A DNA stretch of 64,000 nt, from assembly GCF_030553075.1 (NCBI RefSeq), contig NZ_CP130701.1, positions 3,658,001 through 3,722,000 on the forward strand. Reading direction: 5' to 3'. The notes under the pieces are model-generated. The model saw only the letters and a program-made list of their open reading frames with translations. It was not told where the DNA came from and ran no database searches. The stretch comes from Halomonas sp. I5-271120. Lineage in GTDB: Bacteria > Pseudomonadota > Gammaproteobacteria > Pseudomonadales > Halomonadaceae. Numbering within the stretch: the stretch's first letter is position 1; each line of letters starts with the position of its first letter. Of the stretch, positions 18,274 through 26,879 are shown one piece after another. The translations under genes and the position numbers were made by a program.

Positions 18274-19139
18274 GTAGGCTCGTCCCGTAGATGGAGAACA
18301 TGAATCTCCCGGGCTTTGAAGCGTCGAGGAAATTCCAAGTATTGGACCGTACAATCACCACGATAGTGGAGTGCGCGGACATTAGAAACTAATAGCGCGT
18401 CACCCACCCCAAGTTCGATTGGCTCGGACGCCGCAAGTGCAGCGTTGTGGATCGTGTCGAGCTGATATTCAAGTGTATCGGTGAAGCGAGCCCCGCGCCG
18501 CTCGGCCGCCCTTAGAGTCTCAGGGTGAAAACGAATAGTCGATTCACTCGCCATAATCCCGGACCAAGATCCTTGTGCACGCTCATCAACCATCTCAACG
18601 TTGTCGGTGAGCAGAAGCTGCAAAGCCTTGACGGCTCCGCGCCGTTGAAGTTCCGCTAGGAGTTCACAGAGCCGAACGACACGGACAACACCGTAACCCT
18701 CGCTCGGGTCAGGCGCTCGACAGTGGATCAAGGTTACATGCGGAGGCTCGTCAGCCGTACTTAAATCAGTATGGAAGTGGCCATCGCGCAAACTCTGAGA
18801 AAGCTCTGTGGTCCACGGAGACATCTTGAAGTGCTTGACGATCTTCTCTCCACGGTAAGTCTTGAACTCGGCATCTAATGCGAGTGCGAGAAGCAGCGAC
18901 GTGGTACCGTCTCCAAGTACAGGAAGTCCACGAATGACAGCGTGGTCGCGCATCATCCAAGTTCGAGCAAGATCTGCAACGAAAGCCCGCCAGTAGGGTG
19001 AGGCGAGTTCAGTAGCGAGCGCTCGTCGCTGCATGGGGACGAGCGCTAGTGCTTCGTAAAATTCAAGCGACCCACGAATAGCAAGGGCGATTAGGGTCTC
19101 TCTCACGGGAGTAGATAGCTTCAGCTCAGGAACGCTCAT
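18261..19139 (-). CDS. TauD/TfdA-like Fe(II)/2-oxoglutarate oxygenase
   Basis: 292 residues. The metal-binding HxD is in GHFHTDLSTADEPPHVTLIHC (about residues 120-140), and the distal His with a following Arg (ALHYRGDCTVQYLEFPRR) sits near the C-terminus. This spacing is normal for TauD/clavaminate-synthase-like hydroxylases, which couple 2-oxoglutarate decarboxylation to C-H hydroxylation or desaturation. Its ATG overlaps the stop of the upstream methyltransferase (ATGA), and its 3' end overlaps the UvrA-like start, placing it firmly in the operon. Probably a tailoring enzyme; substrate unknown. Confidence 0.75.
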   Translation of the reverse strand: MSVPELKLSTPVRETLIALAIRGSLEFYEALALVPMQRRALATELASPYWRAFVADLARTWMMRDHAVIRGLPVLGDGTTSLLLALALDAEFKTYRGEKIVKHFKMSPWTTELSQSLRDGHFHTDLSTADEPPHVTLIHCRAPDPSEGYGVVRVVRLCELLAELQRRGAVKALQLLLTDNVEMVDERAQGSWSGIMASESTIRFHPETLRAAERRGARFTDTLEYQLDTIHNAALAASEPIELGVGDALLVSNVRALHYRGDCTVQYLEFPRRFKAREIHVLHLRDEPTWPK

Positions 19140-19834
19140 TCTCGGTTCTCGAATCGAAATAGCAGCTTATGGCGGAATTGATGTTTGAGCAGCGCTCCGA
19201 CCGAAGGATACGAGAACGATCCGGATACACTCGGATCGTGGAATACCCAGCCGGTATCTCGTAGAGGACGAACCGAAGGTTTGAGCCCAGCGTGTGAACC
19301 TGCAGCCATCAATTCGAGTGGTGAGTGATCGTAGACAACATGACCCAGCTCTTCGAGTTCATGCTTCCAGTTGACCCACAATGGGTTTTCCGTGTGGCAA
19401 CCTAGGACTAAGTACGCAAAACGGCCTGGTGCGAGCACCCGACGTATCTCTGCCATCAGCCACGAAGGATCGCTGATATATTGCAGGATCTCATGACCAA
19501 GGATGAGGTCCACACTCGCATCGGGGAGCTCGGACCAGCCATCGGAACCAACCAATTGAATCTCGGTCGCGAAACGAGCGAGACGTTGGGCAGCCGCGCG
19601 TCTCGCGCTAATGAGCGGCTCTAGACCTATAAGCTTCGACGGCCTTAAGCGCTCATGCACCAATTCCAGAAGTCCACCACGATGACAGCCGATATCGAGC
19701 ACTGTCGCACCAGGCAATACGCAACCATCAGCCTGCACATGACCGACGAGCGCCCGCCAAAAATGAACATTGCGCTCGTCTAGACGCTTATCTTCCGCAT
19801 AATCGAAGAAGTGCGTACGAATGACCTCAGACAC
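19136..19834 (-). CDS. Class I SAM-dependent methyltransferase
   Basis: 232 residues. Motif I VLDIGCHRGGLLELVHERL, an acidic residue in KLIGLEPL, and the Methyltransf_11-type stretch DASVDLILGHEILQYISDP followed by RRVLAPGRFAYLVLGCH. The start is GTG at 19834, immediately after the TGA of the preceding gene (TGAGTG), so translation is coupled. It shares little obvious sequence with the second methyltransferase of the operon, suggesting two separate modification steps. Confidence 0.8.
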   Translation of the reverse strand: MSEVIRTHFFDYAEDKRLDERNVHFWRALVGHVQADGCVLPGATVLDIGCHRGGLLELVHERLRPSKLIGLEPLISARRAAAQRLARFATEIQLVGSDGWSELPDASVDLILGHEILQYISDPSWLMAEIRRVLAPGRFAYLVLGCHTENPLWVNWKHELEELGHVVYDHSPLELMAAGSHAGLKPSVRPLRDTGWVFHDPSVSGSFSYPSVGALLKHQFRHKLLFRFENRE

Positions 19835-20320
19835 TCAGGGACACCGCTGTGGAGCGCAGCTTCGGGCCTCGGCATCACCAGCGGTTGGATCGATCCCGAA
19901 GTGCGATACGAACAGGTTGAGTGACTCCTCGAACGTCGACTCGAGGTTTGCACGATCCGCCGCGCCCCGCATCCCAAAATACGGGAAGTGATGAAGATAC
20001 TCGCCAAACAAGATATCGCAGTCCGCGAAGTAAGCATGCGTGTCGAGGATGTGAGCGTGCCAAAATTCGTCGATCGGTCCCGAAGGGCAGATCTTTTTAT
20101 CTGGGTAGCGGATGTTGAGCGCGAGGAACTTGCGGTACAGGCTCTCAACCTCGTCGCAGTACTCGCGAGTCCAGCCACGTTCCTCCATTAATTTTCGCCC
20201 AAGCATGGAGAAGTCGAGTTGAGCGACCTTGTCTAAGGCAGCTTGCATCACCTCATCAATGCGTAGAAGTCTATGTGACTCCTCGAACGTGAGGGGGGCG
20301 CGGACAGCACTCTGATCCAT
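19835..20320 (-). CDS. Small GRDP-like protein heading the operon; possible precursor or carrier
   Basis: About 161 residues. The core YPDKKICPSGPIDEFWHAH, ILDTHAYFADC and HHFPYFGMRG matches the glycine-rich-domain-protein-like family (GRDP/DUF1399-type WHxHI motif), whose biochemical role is unclear. After this domain a short tail ends in the cysteine/proline sequence SCAPQRCP. The ATG at 20320 is preferred over the one at 20341 because GGAG lies 7-8 nt upstream of it. As first gene it could encode a structural partner, or a precursor with a folded leader and a C-terminal core; the latter is my inference. The upstream ~80 bp is AT-rich and probably holds the promoter. Confidence 0.6.
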   Translation of the reverse strand: MDQSAVRAPLTFEESHRLLRIDEVMQAALDKVAQLDFSMLGRKLMEERGWTREYCDEVESLYRKFLALNIRYPDKKICPSGPIDEFWHAHILDTHAYFADCDILFGEYLHHFPYFGMRGAADRANLESTFEESLNLFVSHFGIDPTAGDAEARSCAPQRCP

Positions 20321-20425
20321 AAAGGTCTCCGATATATCCATTAGCGTGACAATATTAGTTAAGACCTGGCTAACTTTATAGGATTAAGGACGGCATGTCA
20401 GGCCTCACGGAAAATCACCCCTTGG

Positions 20426-21521
20426 TCGGCGGTCTCAATGACCAAGTGCAACACTTAACCCATCAGGTACGGTGTTGCCATGACCTACTGCTACCGCCAT
20501 CTCACTGCTGAAGACCGAGCTGCCATCATGATGATGCGAACGACTCACTCGATCCGAGCTATCTCCTGTCATCTGGGCCGTGCCCCGAGTACCGTATCGC
20601 GTGAAATCGCTCGCCATACGATTGACTCCATCAAAGGCTACGATGCCAGTCTCGCCGGCTACCGGGCCCGCCTAACGCGTCATCGGCCACGTCAGCGCCC
20701 CAAGCTGCATCCCGACGGCGAGTTGTTCGAGGTCGTGGTCCATCTGCTGCGCAAGTACTGGTCACCGCAGCAAATAGCCCGCACACTGAAACGCATGTCT
20801 CCCAACGATTCACATCGACAAGTTTCTCATGAGGCCATCTACAACGCGCTCTATGTGATGCCCCGTGGCAGCCTCAAAAAAGAGCTCATCGCCTGTTTGC
20901 GGCAGGGCAACGGCAAGCGTCGGCCACGCAGCCGTGGCTCAGATCGACGCCAGCAGATTCCCGATCTGGTCAGTATCCACATGCGGCCGCCTGAGATCGA
21001 AGACCGCTTGATGCCTGGCCATTGGGAGGGCGACCTCATCATTGGCGCCAATAATCGCTCCGCGGTCGGTACATTGGTGGAGCGCACCACGCGGCTGGTG
21101 ATCCTGGCGAAGGTGGATGGCACCACGGCGGCGGCGGTTGGCTTCAGCGACAAGCTCAATGAAGTGCCTCGATCCCTGCGTCTGTCCATGACGTACGACC
21201 CAGGCAGGGAGATGGTTAAACATGCCGAGATCACCCAAAAGACCGGTACGGCCATCTACTTCGCTGACCCGCATAGCCCATGGCAGCGGGGCTCGAATGA
21301 GAACACCAACGGGCTGTTACGGCAGTACCTGCCGAAAGGCACGGATCTCTCTGTCTACCGCCAGGAAGAACTCGACGCGATCGCGGACTCACTAAACACG
21401 CGGCCGCGCAAGACACTGGACTGGCGCACGCCACTGGAAGTGTACGCCGAGGTGCCCAAGAAATCGGTCGCCGGTCCCGGCACCCTTCAATAGCGTTGCA
21501 CTTGGAACTTGAGACCGCCGA
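20426..21521 (+). mobile_element. Complete IS30-family element
   Basis: About 1.1 kb. Inverted ends share ggcggtctcaa and ccaagtgcaac (20428-20453 and, inverted, 21493-21519) around one intact transposase. It faces the operon from the promoter side. Its sequence differs clearly from the IS30 element on the other side, so the two do not form a simple composite transposon. Confidence 0.85.
20480..21493 (+). CDS. IS30-family transposase
   Basis: 337 residues with no internal stop. N-terminal HTHs (LTAEDRAAIMMMRTTHSIRA; LGRAPSTVSREIARH), then the DDE core GHWEGDLIIGANNRSAVGTL, SMTYDPGREMVKHAE and SPWQRGSNENTNGLLRQYLP with the final Glu. Length and motifs are those of a functional IS30 transposase. 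Confidence 0.93.
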   Translation: MTYCYRHLTAEDRAAIMMMRTTHSIRAISCHLGRAPSTVSREIARHTIDSIKGYDASLAGYRARLTRHRPRQRPKLHPDGELFEVVVHLLRKYWSPQQIARTLKRMSPNDSHRQVSHEAIYNALYVMPRGSLKKELIACLRQGNGKRRPRSRGSDRRQQIPDLVSIHMRPPEIEDRLMPGHWEGDLIIGANNRSAVGTLVERTTRLVILAKVDGTTAAAVGFSDKLNEVPRSLRLSMTYDPGREMVKHAEITQKTGTAIYFADPHSPWQRGSNENTNGLLRQYLPKGTDLSVYRQEELDAIADSLNTRPRKTLDWRTPLEVYAEVPKKSVAGPGTLQ

Positions 21522-21602
21522 TACTACTGCCAAGGTATTAATGATACTTGGACCATTTCACACCCCTCCCCAGCAACAACAATTCTTTTTCTGTCGTTAG
21601 GT

Positions 21603-23096
21603 CTACATTTTCACCAGCGATGGATGCCAAGTGTAACGGGTGGTCGGGCGACCGCCTTGAGTGGAAGAAGGAACCTCTAAAGCCATGAGATGCTGGTAGT
21701 CCACCAGTGTATCGAGCGCATCACGCACGGCCTCGGGGGAATCCAGCCCGATCCAGCCCTTGCGCTGCACGTCTCGACTGGTGAAGAAGGAAGGCAGTTT
21801 GTCACGTCGCTCATGAATCAACCGAGCGCCCTCGACACCACCATTGGAGGACATGCTGTAAATCCGTTCAGCATGGCTGCTCAGGTAGTATGCCCAGTCC
21901 ATTGCCCGGGCGGTTGCCACCTCCCCTACGCTGCCACTTTGGTCGTCCAGCACCTCGAACAACAGCGCCAACCCTGCCACAGTTTGTGGCATCTTCAGCA
22001 GGTGGGACTCCAGCGCAGGATGAATATCACAACGCCGAGCTTGAGCCTGCAGCCTCTCCATCCAATCCACAAACATGGTTTGTGCTGCGGCTGTGAAGCG
22101 CCAGATAGGCGGCTGTTTATCCTGGGCGGGGAAGGGCAAGCCATGCAGCTTTTCGAAAGCCTGGTCGAACCGCTCACGGGCTTGTGCATTTGGTGCCCGG
22201 TCACGCCACCTCCAGCTCCCTGGGTCATCTGGCCATACAGCCAATTGCAAGCGTTGCACCAAGCCATCATCGACAGTACCTCGGATGGCAGCTCGCACCA
22301 ACTGGGCAAGCTTGCTCGGCTGAATACCTCCAACCAGCGACAAGGTGCAATTCTCAATTTCGATGGTGCCCCGCCCGATGCGGTCATAGGTGTAACGACC
22401 GTTGCCGTCGAAGCACTCCAGATAGAAAGCACGGTCAACTTGATAGTCATCTTGAGCCAACTTGCTGAGCCAGCCAGCGAGCTCGTCTCGTACCAAGAGC
22501 AAGCCATTGGCGTTTTCATTTAGCAGCTCACCCAGTTTCTCGACAGTGGTGTCATTCACAATAATGCGCTGCCGAGTCGGCAGTTTTTTGGTTTCAGTAC
22601 CTGCCAAGAGCTTCAAAGCCTGCTGCCGCTTGCCCTCTTTGAACAAGCCCTTGGCAGTCAACTCAACCTCTTTCCTTTCAAACTCACAAAGTTTCGACTC
22701 AGCCGCAAATGCTTTGGATTCCTGTTGCTGCTGCTGGCGAGCCTGGCGCTCGATATTATCAAGCGGACGCAGCGCCTCTTTGATGCTCGGCGACTTCATG
22801 GCTGAAGGCCGACCAATGATGATGCCCCATTGGTTAGGCGTCACAGTCCAGTCATCGTTCTGCTTGGGGCGAATCAGTAGCTTGCGTCCCAGCAACGCCG
22901 CCAGACCGCAAATAGTGGCAACGGCCACGAAGTCGGGCGGGCTTTGCTGGCGGTCGGCCACATCCATGACATAGTCGCGAACTGCCTCAGGCAGCATCCT
23001 CGAGTCGAAGGGCGCGACGGGGGGCAGACTAGTAGGCAACGGTTTGGGCAGCAGGTCGTCGGTCGCCTGCTGAATTGCTGCAAAGGTCGCATTCAT
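21603..23096 (-). CDS. DUF3987 (YfjI-like) mobile-element protein
   Basis: 497 residues. Starts MNATFAAIQQATDDLLPKP and has a P-loop-like GIIIGRPSAMKSPSIKEAL near residue 95, a charged coiled-coil segment (RQARQQQQQESKAF) and a long helical remainder. DUF3987 proteins are common beside primases and integrases of satellites and genomic islands, and are thought to be helicase/replication-associated ATPases. The ATG overlaps the stop of the Toprim gene by 4 nt, so the two form one operon. It probably belongs to the replication or maintenance module of the integrated island. Confidence 0.75.
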   Translation of the reverse strand: MNATFAAIQQATDDLLPKPLPTSLPPVAPFDSRMLPEAVRDYVMDVADRQQSPPDFVAVATICGLAALLGRKLLIRPKQNDDWTVTPNQWGIIIGRPSAMKSPSIKEALRPLDNIERQARQQQQQESKAFAAESKLCEFERKEVELTAKGLFKEGKRQQALKLLAGTETKKLPTRQRIIVNDTTVEKLGELLNENANGLLLVRDELAGWLSKLAQDDYQVDRAFYLECFDGNGRYTYDRIGRGTIEIENCTLSLVGGIQPSKLAQLVRAAIRGTVDDGLVQRLQLAVWPDDPGSWRWRDRAPNAQARERFDQAFEKLHGLPFPAQDKQPPIWRFTAAAQTMFVDWMERLQAQARRCDIHPALESHLLKMPQTVAGLALLFEVLDDQSGSVGEVATARAMDWAYYLSSHAERIYSMSSNGGVEGARLIHERRDKLPSFFTSRDVQRKGWIGLDSPEAVRDALDTLVDYQHLMALEVPSSTQGGRPTTRYTWHPSLVKM

Positions 23097-24037
23097 ACGG
23101 CTACCTCCCGGTCCAACAGGGCCAAGTCGTTGTAGTCGCTGGCGCCCTCGATACCATCCAGGGCCGGCCAGATCGCGCGCCCCCCCACTGCCTCGGCGGC
23201 CGCCCTGCCCTTGGTGACACCTGGATTGCCCACGGTGGCGTGGTCGTTATCGCAGGCGACGATGATGCTGGCGCCGGGATAGCGACTGCGAAGATAGCGG
23301 GCCACGGGCATCAGGTTGCCAGCATCCATCGCGCAGGCCACGGCCAAGCCAGTCTCCGCGTGCAGCGTCATACCGGTCGCCCAGCCCTCACAGATCAGCA
23401 GCGGTCGGTCGGTGTCGAAGGCTCCGATGGGGTGATAGCAGCCCTGCTTGCGGCCTCCTTTCAGAAAGCGCTTGGTGCCATCGGTGGCAATGGTCTGCAC
23501 ATTCACCAGCCGGGTGCCGTCGACCAGCGGCACCAGCATCAAGCTGCCCAGCTGGCGATTCGAGCCGGGCGCAACGCCCTTGCGCCGCAAATAGGCATGA
23601 TCCTTTGTCGGCATTGCCTTTGCCCAAAGCTCATGAGCTCGCAAAGCGGTTTGAGCATGCTCCTGCTGGCGCTGGGCTTGCTGCACGCGGCGGGCCTTTT
23701 CGGCAGCTTGCCAGGCCCTATCACGATGCTCGCATTGTTGGCGCTCGTTCATCTTGTTATCGCCCACCGCTACGAGGTGGCGCTCGCCATTATCCCAGCG
23801 GCCAAGCACTGCAACGTCATGGCTGAGAGTCGCGGCATATCCGTCGAGGTCGTGTTTGCCAAGCGGTGCGAACCTCTGCCACCGCCCACGACCCCGCAGA
23901 ACAACGTCCCGTCCATAGAGGTCACTCAGCGCCAGCAAAAGAGCGCTATCGATGGTGTAGTGTCGGGCATCAAACTCGATGATGCTGTCGTATGACGCCC
24001 GGCTCAGCTTGCCGGTCGTTGTCATTCCGAGGGTCAT
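23093..24037 (-). CDS. Toprim-domain primase-like protein
   Basis: 314 residues. The C-terminal half is a Toprim fold: the acidic LLICEGWATGMTLHAETG and the DxD-type IIVACDNDHATVG, as in phage and island primases. The first ~100 residues resemble the partner region seen in such proteins (LGRWDNGERHLVAVGDN), followed by a Gln-rich helix. No zinc-finger domain is present. The start ATG overlaps the stop codon of the AlpA-like gene now split by IS66, showing that the three genes were one operon driven from the right. Confidence 0.75.
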   Translation of the reverse strand: MTLGMTTTGKLSRASYDSIIEFDARHYTIDSALLLALSDLYGRDVVLRGRGRWQRFAPLGKHDLDGYAATLSHDVAVLGRWDNGERHLVAVGDNKMNERQQCEHRDRAWQAAEKARRVQQAQRQQEHAQTALRAHELWAKAMPTKDHAYLRRKGVAPGSNRQLGSLMLVPLVDGTRLVNVQTIATDGTKRFLKGGRKQGCYHPIGAFDTDRPLLICEGWATGMTLHAETGLAVACAMDAGNLMPVARYLRSRYPGASIIVACDNDHATVGNPGVTKGRAAAEAVGGRAIWPALDGIEGASDYNDLALLDREVAV

Positions 24038-24173
24038 GAGCTCGCCCTCCCCGTCACACCCGCCTCAGCGGTGCTCGCGTAGCTACTACGTAACCGCCCG
24101 GTGAACCCATCTGCCGAAAGTACCTGAATTCCATCACAGTAGGTGCCCACCTATTAATAAGTGGACACCTACC

Positions 24174-24542
24174 ATGACTGACTTAAGCGTGCCGGAAGCC
24201 CCTCGGAAGCGTCGTCGCTTCACCACCGCGTTCAAGGCAAGAATCGTTGAGGCCTGCCTGCAATCGGGTGCCTCCGTGGCCGGGGTTGCCCTGGAGCACA
24301 GCCTGAATGCCAACTTGGTCCACAAGTGGATCCGCGCCGCCCGCCAGCGGACTGCCGCGCCAGAAGCACCGGCGTTTGTGCCGGTGCCCATGGCCAGTGC
24401 CTCATTACCGGTCGCTCGCCAAAATCAGGTGACGGACCGTATTCGCCTCACGATCCCGCACCCCAACGGCCCGATGGTCATCGAGTGGCCTGCCTCGGAG
24501 GCCGACGCGTGTCGATCTCTGATCCGAGAGCTGCTCGCATGA
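24174..24542 (+). CDS. tnpA: IS66 TnpA accessory protein
   Basis: 122-residue TnpA of IS66: an HTH of the IS3-OrfA type (RRRFTTAFKARIVEACLQSG, SVAGVALEHSLNANLVHKWI) and a basic linker. It is needed with TnpB and TnpC for IS66 transposition. The stop overlaps the tnpB start by 4 nt (ATGA). Confidence 0.9.
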   Translation: MTDLSVPEAPRKRRRFTTAFKARIVEACLQSGASVAGVALEHSLNANLVHKWIRAARQRTAAPEAPAFVPVPMASASLPVARQNQVTDRIRLTIPHPNGPMVIEWPASEADACRSLIRELLA

Positions 24543-24874
24543 TCCGCATCGACGAGATCTGGTTGGCGACGGAGCCGTTGGATATGCGCGCCGGACCGGA
24601 TACGGCACTGGCCCGGGTGGTGAAGGTCTTCGGTGCCGCCCGACCGCACTGTGCCTATCTGTTCGCCAACCGGCGCGGCAACCGTATGAAGGTGCTGGTT
24701 CACGATGGCCTGGGCATCTGGCTGTGCGCCCGGCGTCTGAACCAGGGCAAGTTCCACTGGGCCAGCCACCGGCACGGCGATCGCGTCGAGCTCTGCCCAG
24801 AGCAGGTCACGGCGCTGGTTCAGGGCCTACCCTGGCAACGTCTCGGCGCCGGTGGCGTGATCTCGGTGGTCTGA
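24539..24874 (+). CDS. tnpB: IS66 TnpB accessory protein
   Basis: 111-residue IS66 Orf2/TnpB (unrelated to the IS605 RNA-guided TnpB). It starts MIRIDEIWLATEPLDMRAG, with the family motif NRRGNRMKVLVHDGLGIWLC and a C-terminal FHWASHRHGDRVELCPEQ. The ATG at 24539 overlaps the tnpA stop codon; a longer upstream frame is a shadow of tnpA. Confidence 0.92.
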   Translation: MIRIDEIWLATEPLDMRAGPDTALARVVKVFGAARPHCAYLFANRRGNRMKVLVHDGLGIWLCARRLNQGKFHWASHRHGDRVELCPEQVTALVQGLPWQRLGAGGVISVV

Positions 24875-24966
24875 CATACCGAGCCAGATAAGGCACAGAA
24901 TCTCCCGGCTCGCTATTCGCTGAAGTGCCAATCCCACTCCCCACGGCAGGTTGGCATACTCAGCGA

Positions 24967-26496
24967 ATGAACATGCCTCCCGACCTGTCTCAGCTCTCTC
25001 CCGATCAGCTCCGCCACCTGGCGGCAACGCTGATGACGCAGGTCGAGGAAAAGGATAAAGCGCTCCGCCACAGCGAGCAGGTCAATCAGAAGCTGACCTA
25101 TGAACTGGCGCTGCTCAAGCGCCACGCCTTCGGCAAGCGCAGCGAGCAGCTCAACGTTCTGCAGATCAGTCTGCTGGAGGATGGGATGGATGCCGACATC
25201 GCCGCCATCGAGACTGAGTTGGAAGACCTGGTCACGACCGATGCGTCATCGGCGCCCAAGAAGACGCCCAAGCGCGCCCCCTTGCCTCCCGAACTGCCGC
25301 GCACCGAGATTCACCATGACCCAGAGAATGATCACTGCCCGTGTGGTTGTCAGCTGCGGCGGATCGGCGAGGAGGTCAGCGAGAAGCTCGACTACACGCC
25401 GGGCGTATTCCATGTCGAGCGCCATATCCGTGGCAAGTGGGTCTGTGATCACTGCGAGACACTGACCCAGGCGCCGATGCCGGCGCAGATCATCGACAAG
25501 GGCATCCCCACCGCCGGTCTGCTGGCCCAGGTGCTGATCGCCAAGTACGCCGATCACCTCCCACTGTATCGCCAGGAGCAGATCTTCTCCCGTGCCGGCG
25601 TGGCGATTCCGCGCTCCACTCTGGCCGAGTGGGTCGGCATCTGCGGCGTGCGGCTTCAGCCGCTGATCGATGCCCTACGTAAGCTGCTGCTCAGTGAGCC
25701 GGTGCTGCATGCCGACGAGACGCCGGTGCCGATGCTGGCCCCGGGCAAGAAGAAGACACATCGCGCCTACCTTTGGGCTTACGCCACCACGCCCTACGCC
25801 GGCCTGAAGGCCGTCGTCTACGACTTCAGCGAGGGACGCAGTGGTCAGCATGCCCGCGACTTCCTCGGCGAGTGGCGGGGCAAGCTGGTCTGCGACGACT
25901 ACAGCGGCTACAAGCAAAGCTTCGCCAACGGCGTCACCGAGATCGGCTGCATGGCTCATGCGCGGCGCAAGTTCGTTGATCTGCATGTAGCCGGCAAGAG
26001 CCAGATCGCCGAGCAGGCCATCGAGCTGATCGGCCAGCTCTACCAACTAGAGCGCGAGGCCCAGCCATTGACCGAGGAAGAACGCCAGCGGTTACGCGAC
26101 ACTCGAGCCAGACCTCTCGCCGACACGCTGCACCGCTGGATGCTGGCCCACCGAGAAAAGGTGCCGAATGGTTCGGCGACGGCGAAAGCGCTGGACTACA
26201 GCCTGAAGCGTTGGGCGGCGTTGACGCGCTATCTGGATGACGGCCGACTACCTATCGATAACAACCGGGTCGAGAACCTGATCCGCCCTTGGGCGCTGGG
26301 CCGCAGCAACTGGCTATTCGCCGGGTCACTGCGCAGTGGCCAGCGCGCCGCTACCATCATGAGCTTGATCCAGTGCGCCAAGCTCAACGGCCACGAGCCC
26401 TATGCCTACCTGAAGGACGTGCTGGAACGGCTACCGACACACAAGGCCAGCCAGATCCACGAGCTTCTGCCCCATCACTGGCAGCACAACGTCTGA
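24967..26496 (+). CDS. tnpC: IS66 transposase TnpC
   Basis: 509 residues from MNMPPDLSQLSPDQ. An N-terminal leucine-zipper-like helix, a zinc-ribbon-like segment (CPCGCQLRRIGE), and a DDE core with Asp in LHADETPVPML, Asp in VCDDYSGYKQ and Glu in NNRVENLIRPWALGRSNWLF. The ATG at 24967 is chosen because family members begin there. Complete, with no stop or frameshift. Confidence 0.93.
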   Translation: MNMPPDLSQLSPDQLRHLAATLMTQVEEKDKALRHSEQVNQKLTYELALLKRHAFGKRSEQLNVLQISLLEDGMDADIAAIETELEDLVTTDASSAPKKTPKRAPLPPELPRTEIHHDPENDHCPCGCQLRRIGEEVSEKLDYTPGVFHVERHIRGKWVCDHCETLTQAPMPAQIIDKGIPTAGLLAQVLIAKYADHLPLYRQEQIFSRAGVAIPRSTLAEWVGICGVRLQPLIDALRKLLLSEPVLHADETPVPMLAPGKKKTHRAYLWAYATTPYAGLKAVVYDFSEGRSGQHARDFLGEWRGKLVCDDYSGYKQSFANGVTEIGCMAHARRKFVDLHVAGKSQIAEQAIELIGQLYQLEREAQPLTEEERQRLRDTRARPLADTLHRWMLAHREKVPNGSATAKALDYSLKRWAALTRYLDDGRLPIDNNRVENLIRPWALGRSNWLFAGSLRSGQRAATIMSLIQCAKLNGHEPYAYLKDVLERLPTHKASQIHELLPHHWQHNV

Positions 26497-26879
26497 TCAC
26501 TGACAAGCGGTGTTTGGCGAACGCTTACGCTACTACCATCGGCGAGCCAATCGAGTACGTCCTTGAGCCGGTAGCGAATCGAACGGCCACGACGTACGAA
26601 GCGCGGACCAGGGCGTCCCAAAAGATTGCCAGTACAACGAGCCTTTCGAGCAGTTGTGGGTTGGGCGGGGATAAGTCCGGGGAAGACCGCTTGCTCAGGC
26701 AATTCGATCAATGCTGGATCAAAGCCGTCACGATAGCGAGCCAGGGCATTGGCCAGGATGTCGCGGGGGTCTTGAGTCTTGGTGGGCATCGAAGCGTTTC
26801 CTTGTTGATGATGTACGCTTCGATGATAAACATAGGTTTAATGAAGTTAGGTCCACTTGGACAGGGTATTGGTCCAGCA

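Larger units (their letters stand above)
24090..26528 (+). mobile_element. Complete IS66-family element with 8-bp target duplication
   Basis: 2439 bp, carrying tnpA, tnpB and tnpC. Ends are gtaaccgcc... at 24090 and ...gcgaacgcttac at 26528, which is an inverted GTAAGCG-type IS66 end. The direct duplication gctactac occurs at 24082-24089 and 26529-26536. Confidence 0.95.
24034..26789 (-). pseudogene. AlpA-like regulator/excisionase gene split by IS66
   Basis: The N-terminal part (26789 down to 26529, 87 codons) encodes a small DNA-binding-like protein ending ...YRLKDVLDWLADGSS, typical of AlpA/excisionase-type winged HTHs of islands. IS66 is inserted here with an 8-bp duplication. Deleting the IS and one repeat restores a perfect frame through 24081-24034, ending GVTGRASS with a TGA that overlaps the ATG of the Toprim gene. 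The original protein was about 102 residues. The present copy would be truncated with IS-encoded residues. Its loss could affect excision or expression of the downstream genes. Confidence 0.8.

Noticed and set aside
7931..21521. Composite transposon made of two IS30 copies around the operon
   Set aside because: The two transposases and terminal repeats are clearly different IS30 members, and the left one is doubly broken.
23075..23995. 306-codon plus-strand frame opposite the Toprim gene (and a 277-codon frame at 21690 opposite the DUF3987 gene)
   Set aside because: Antisense shadows of well-supported genes.
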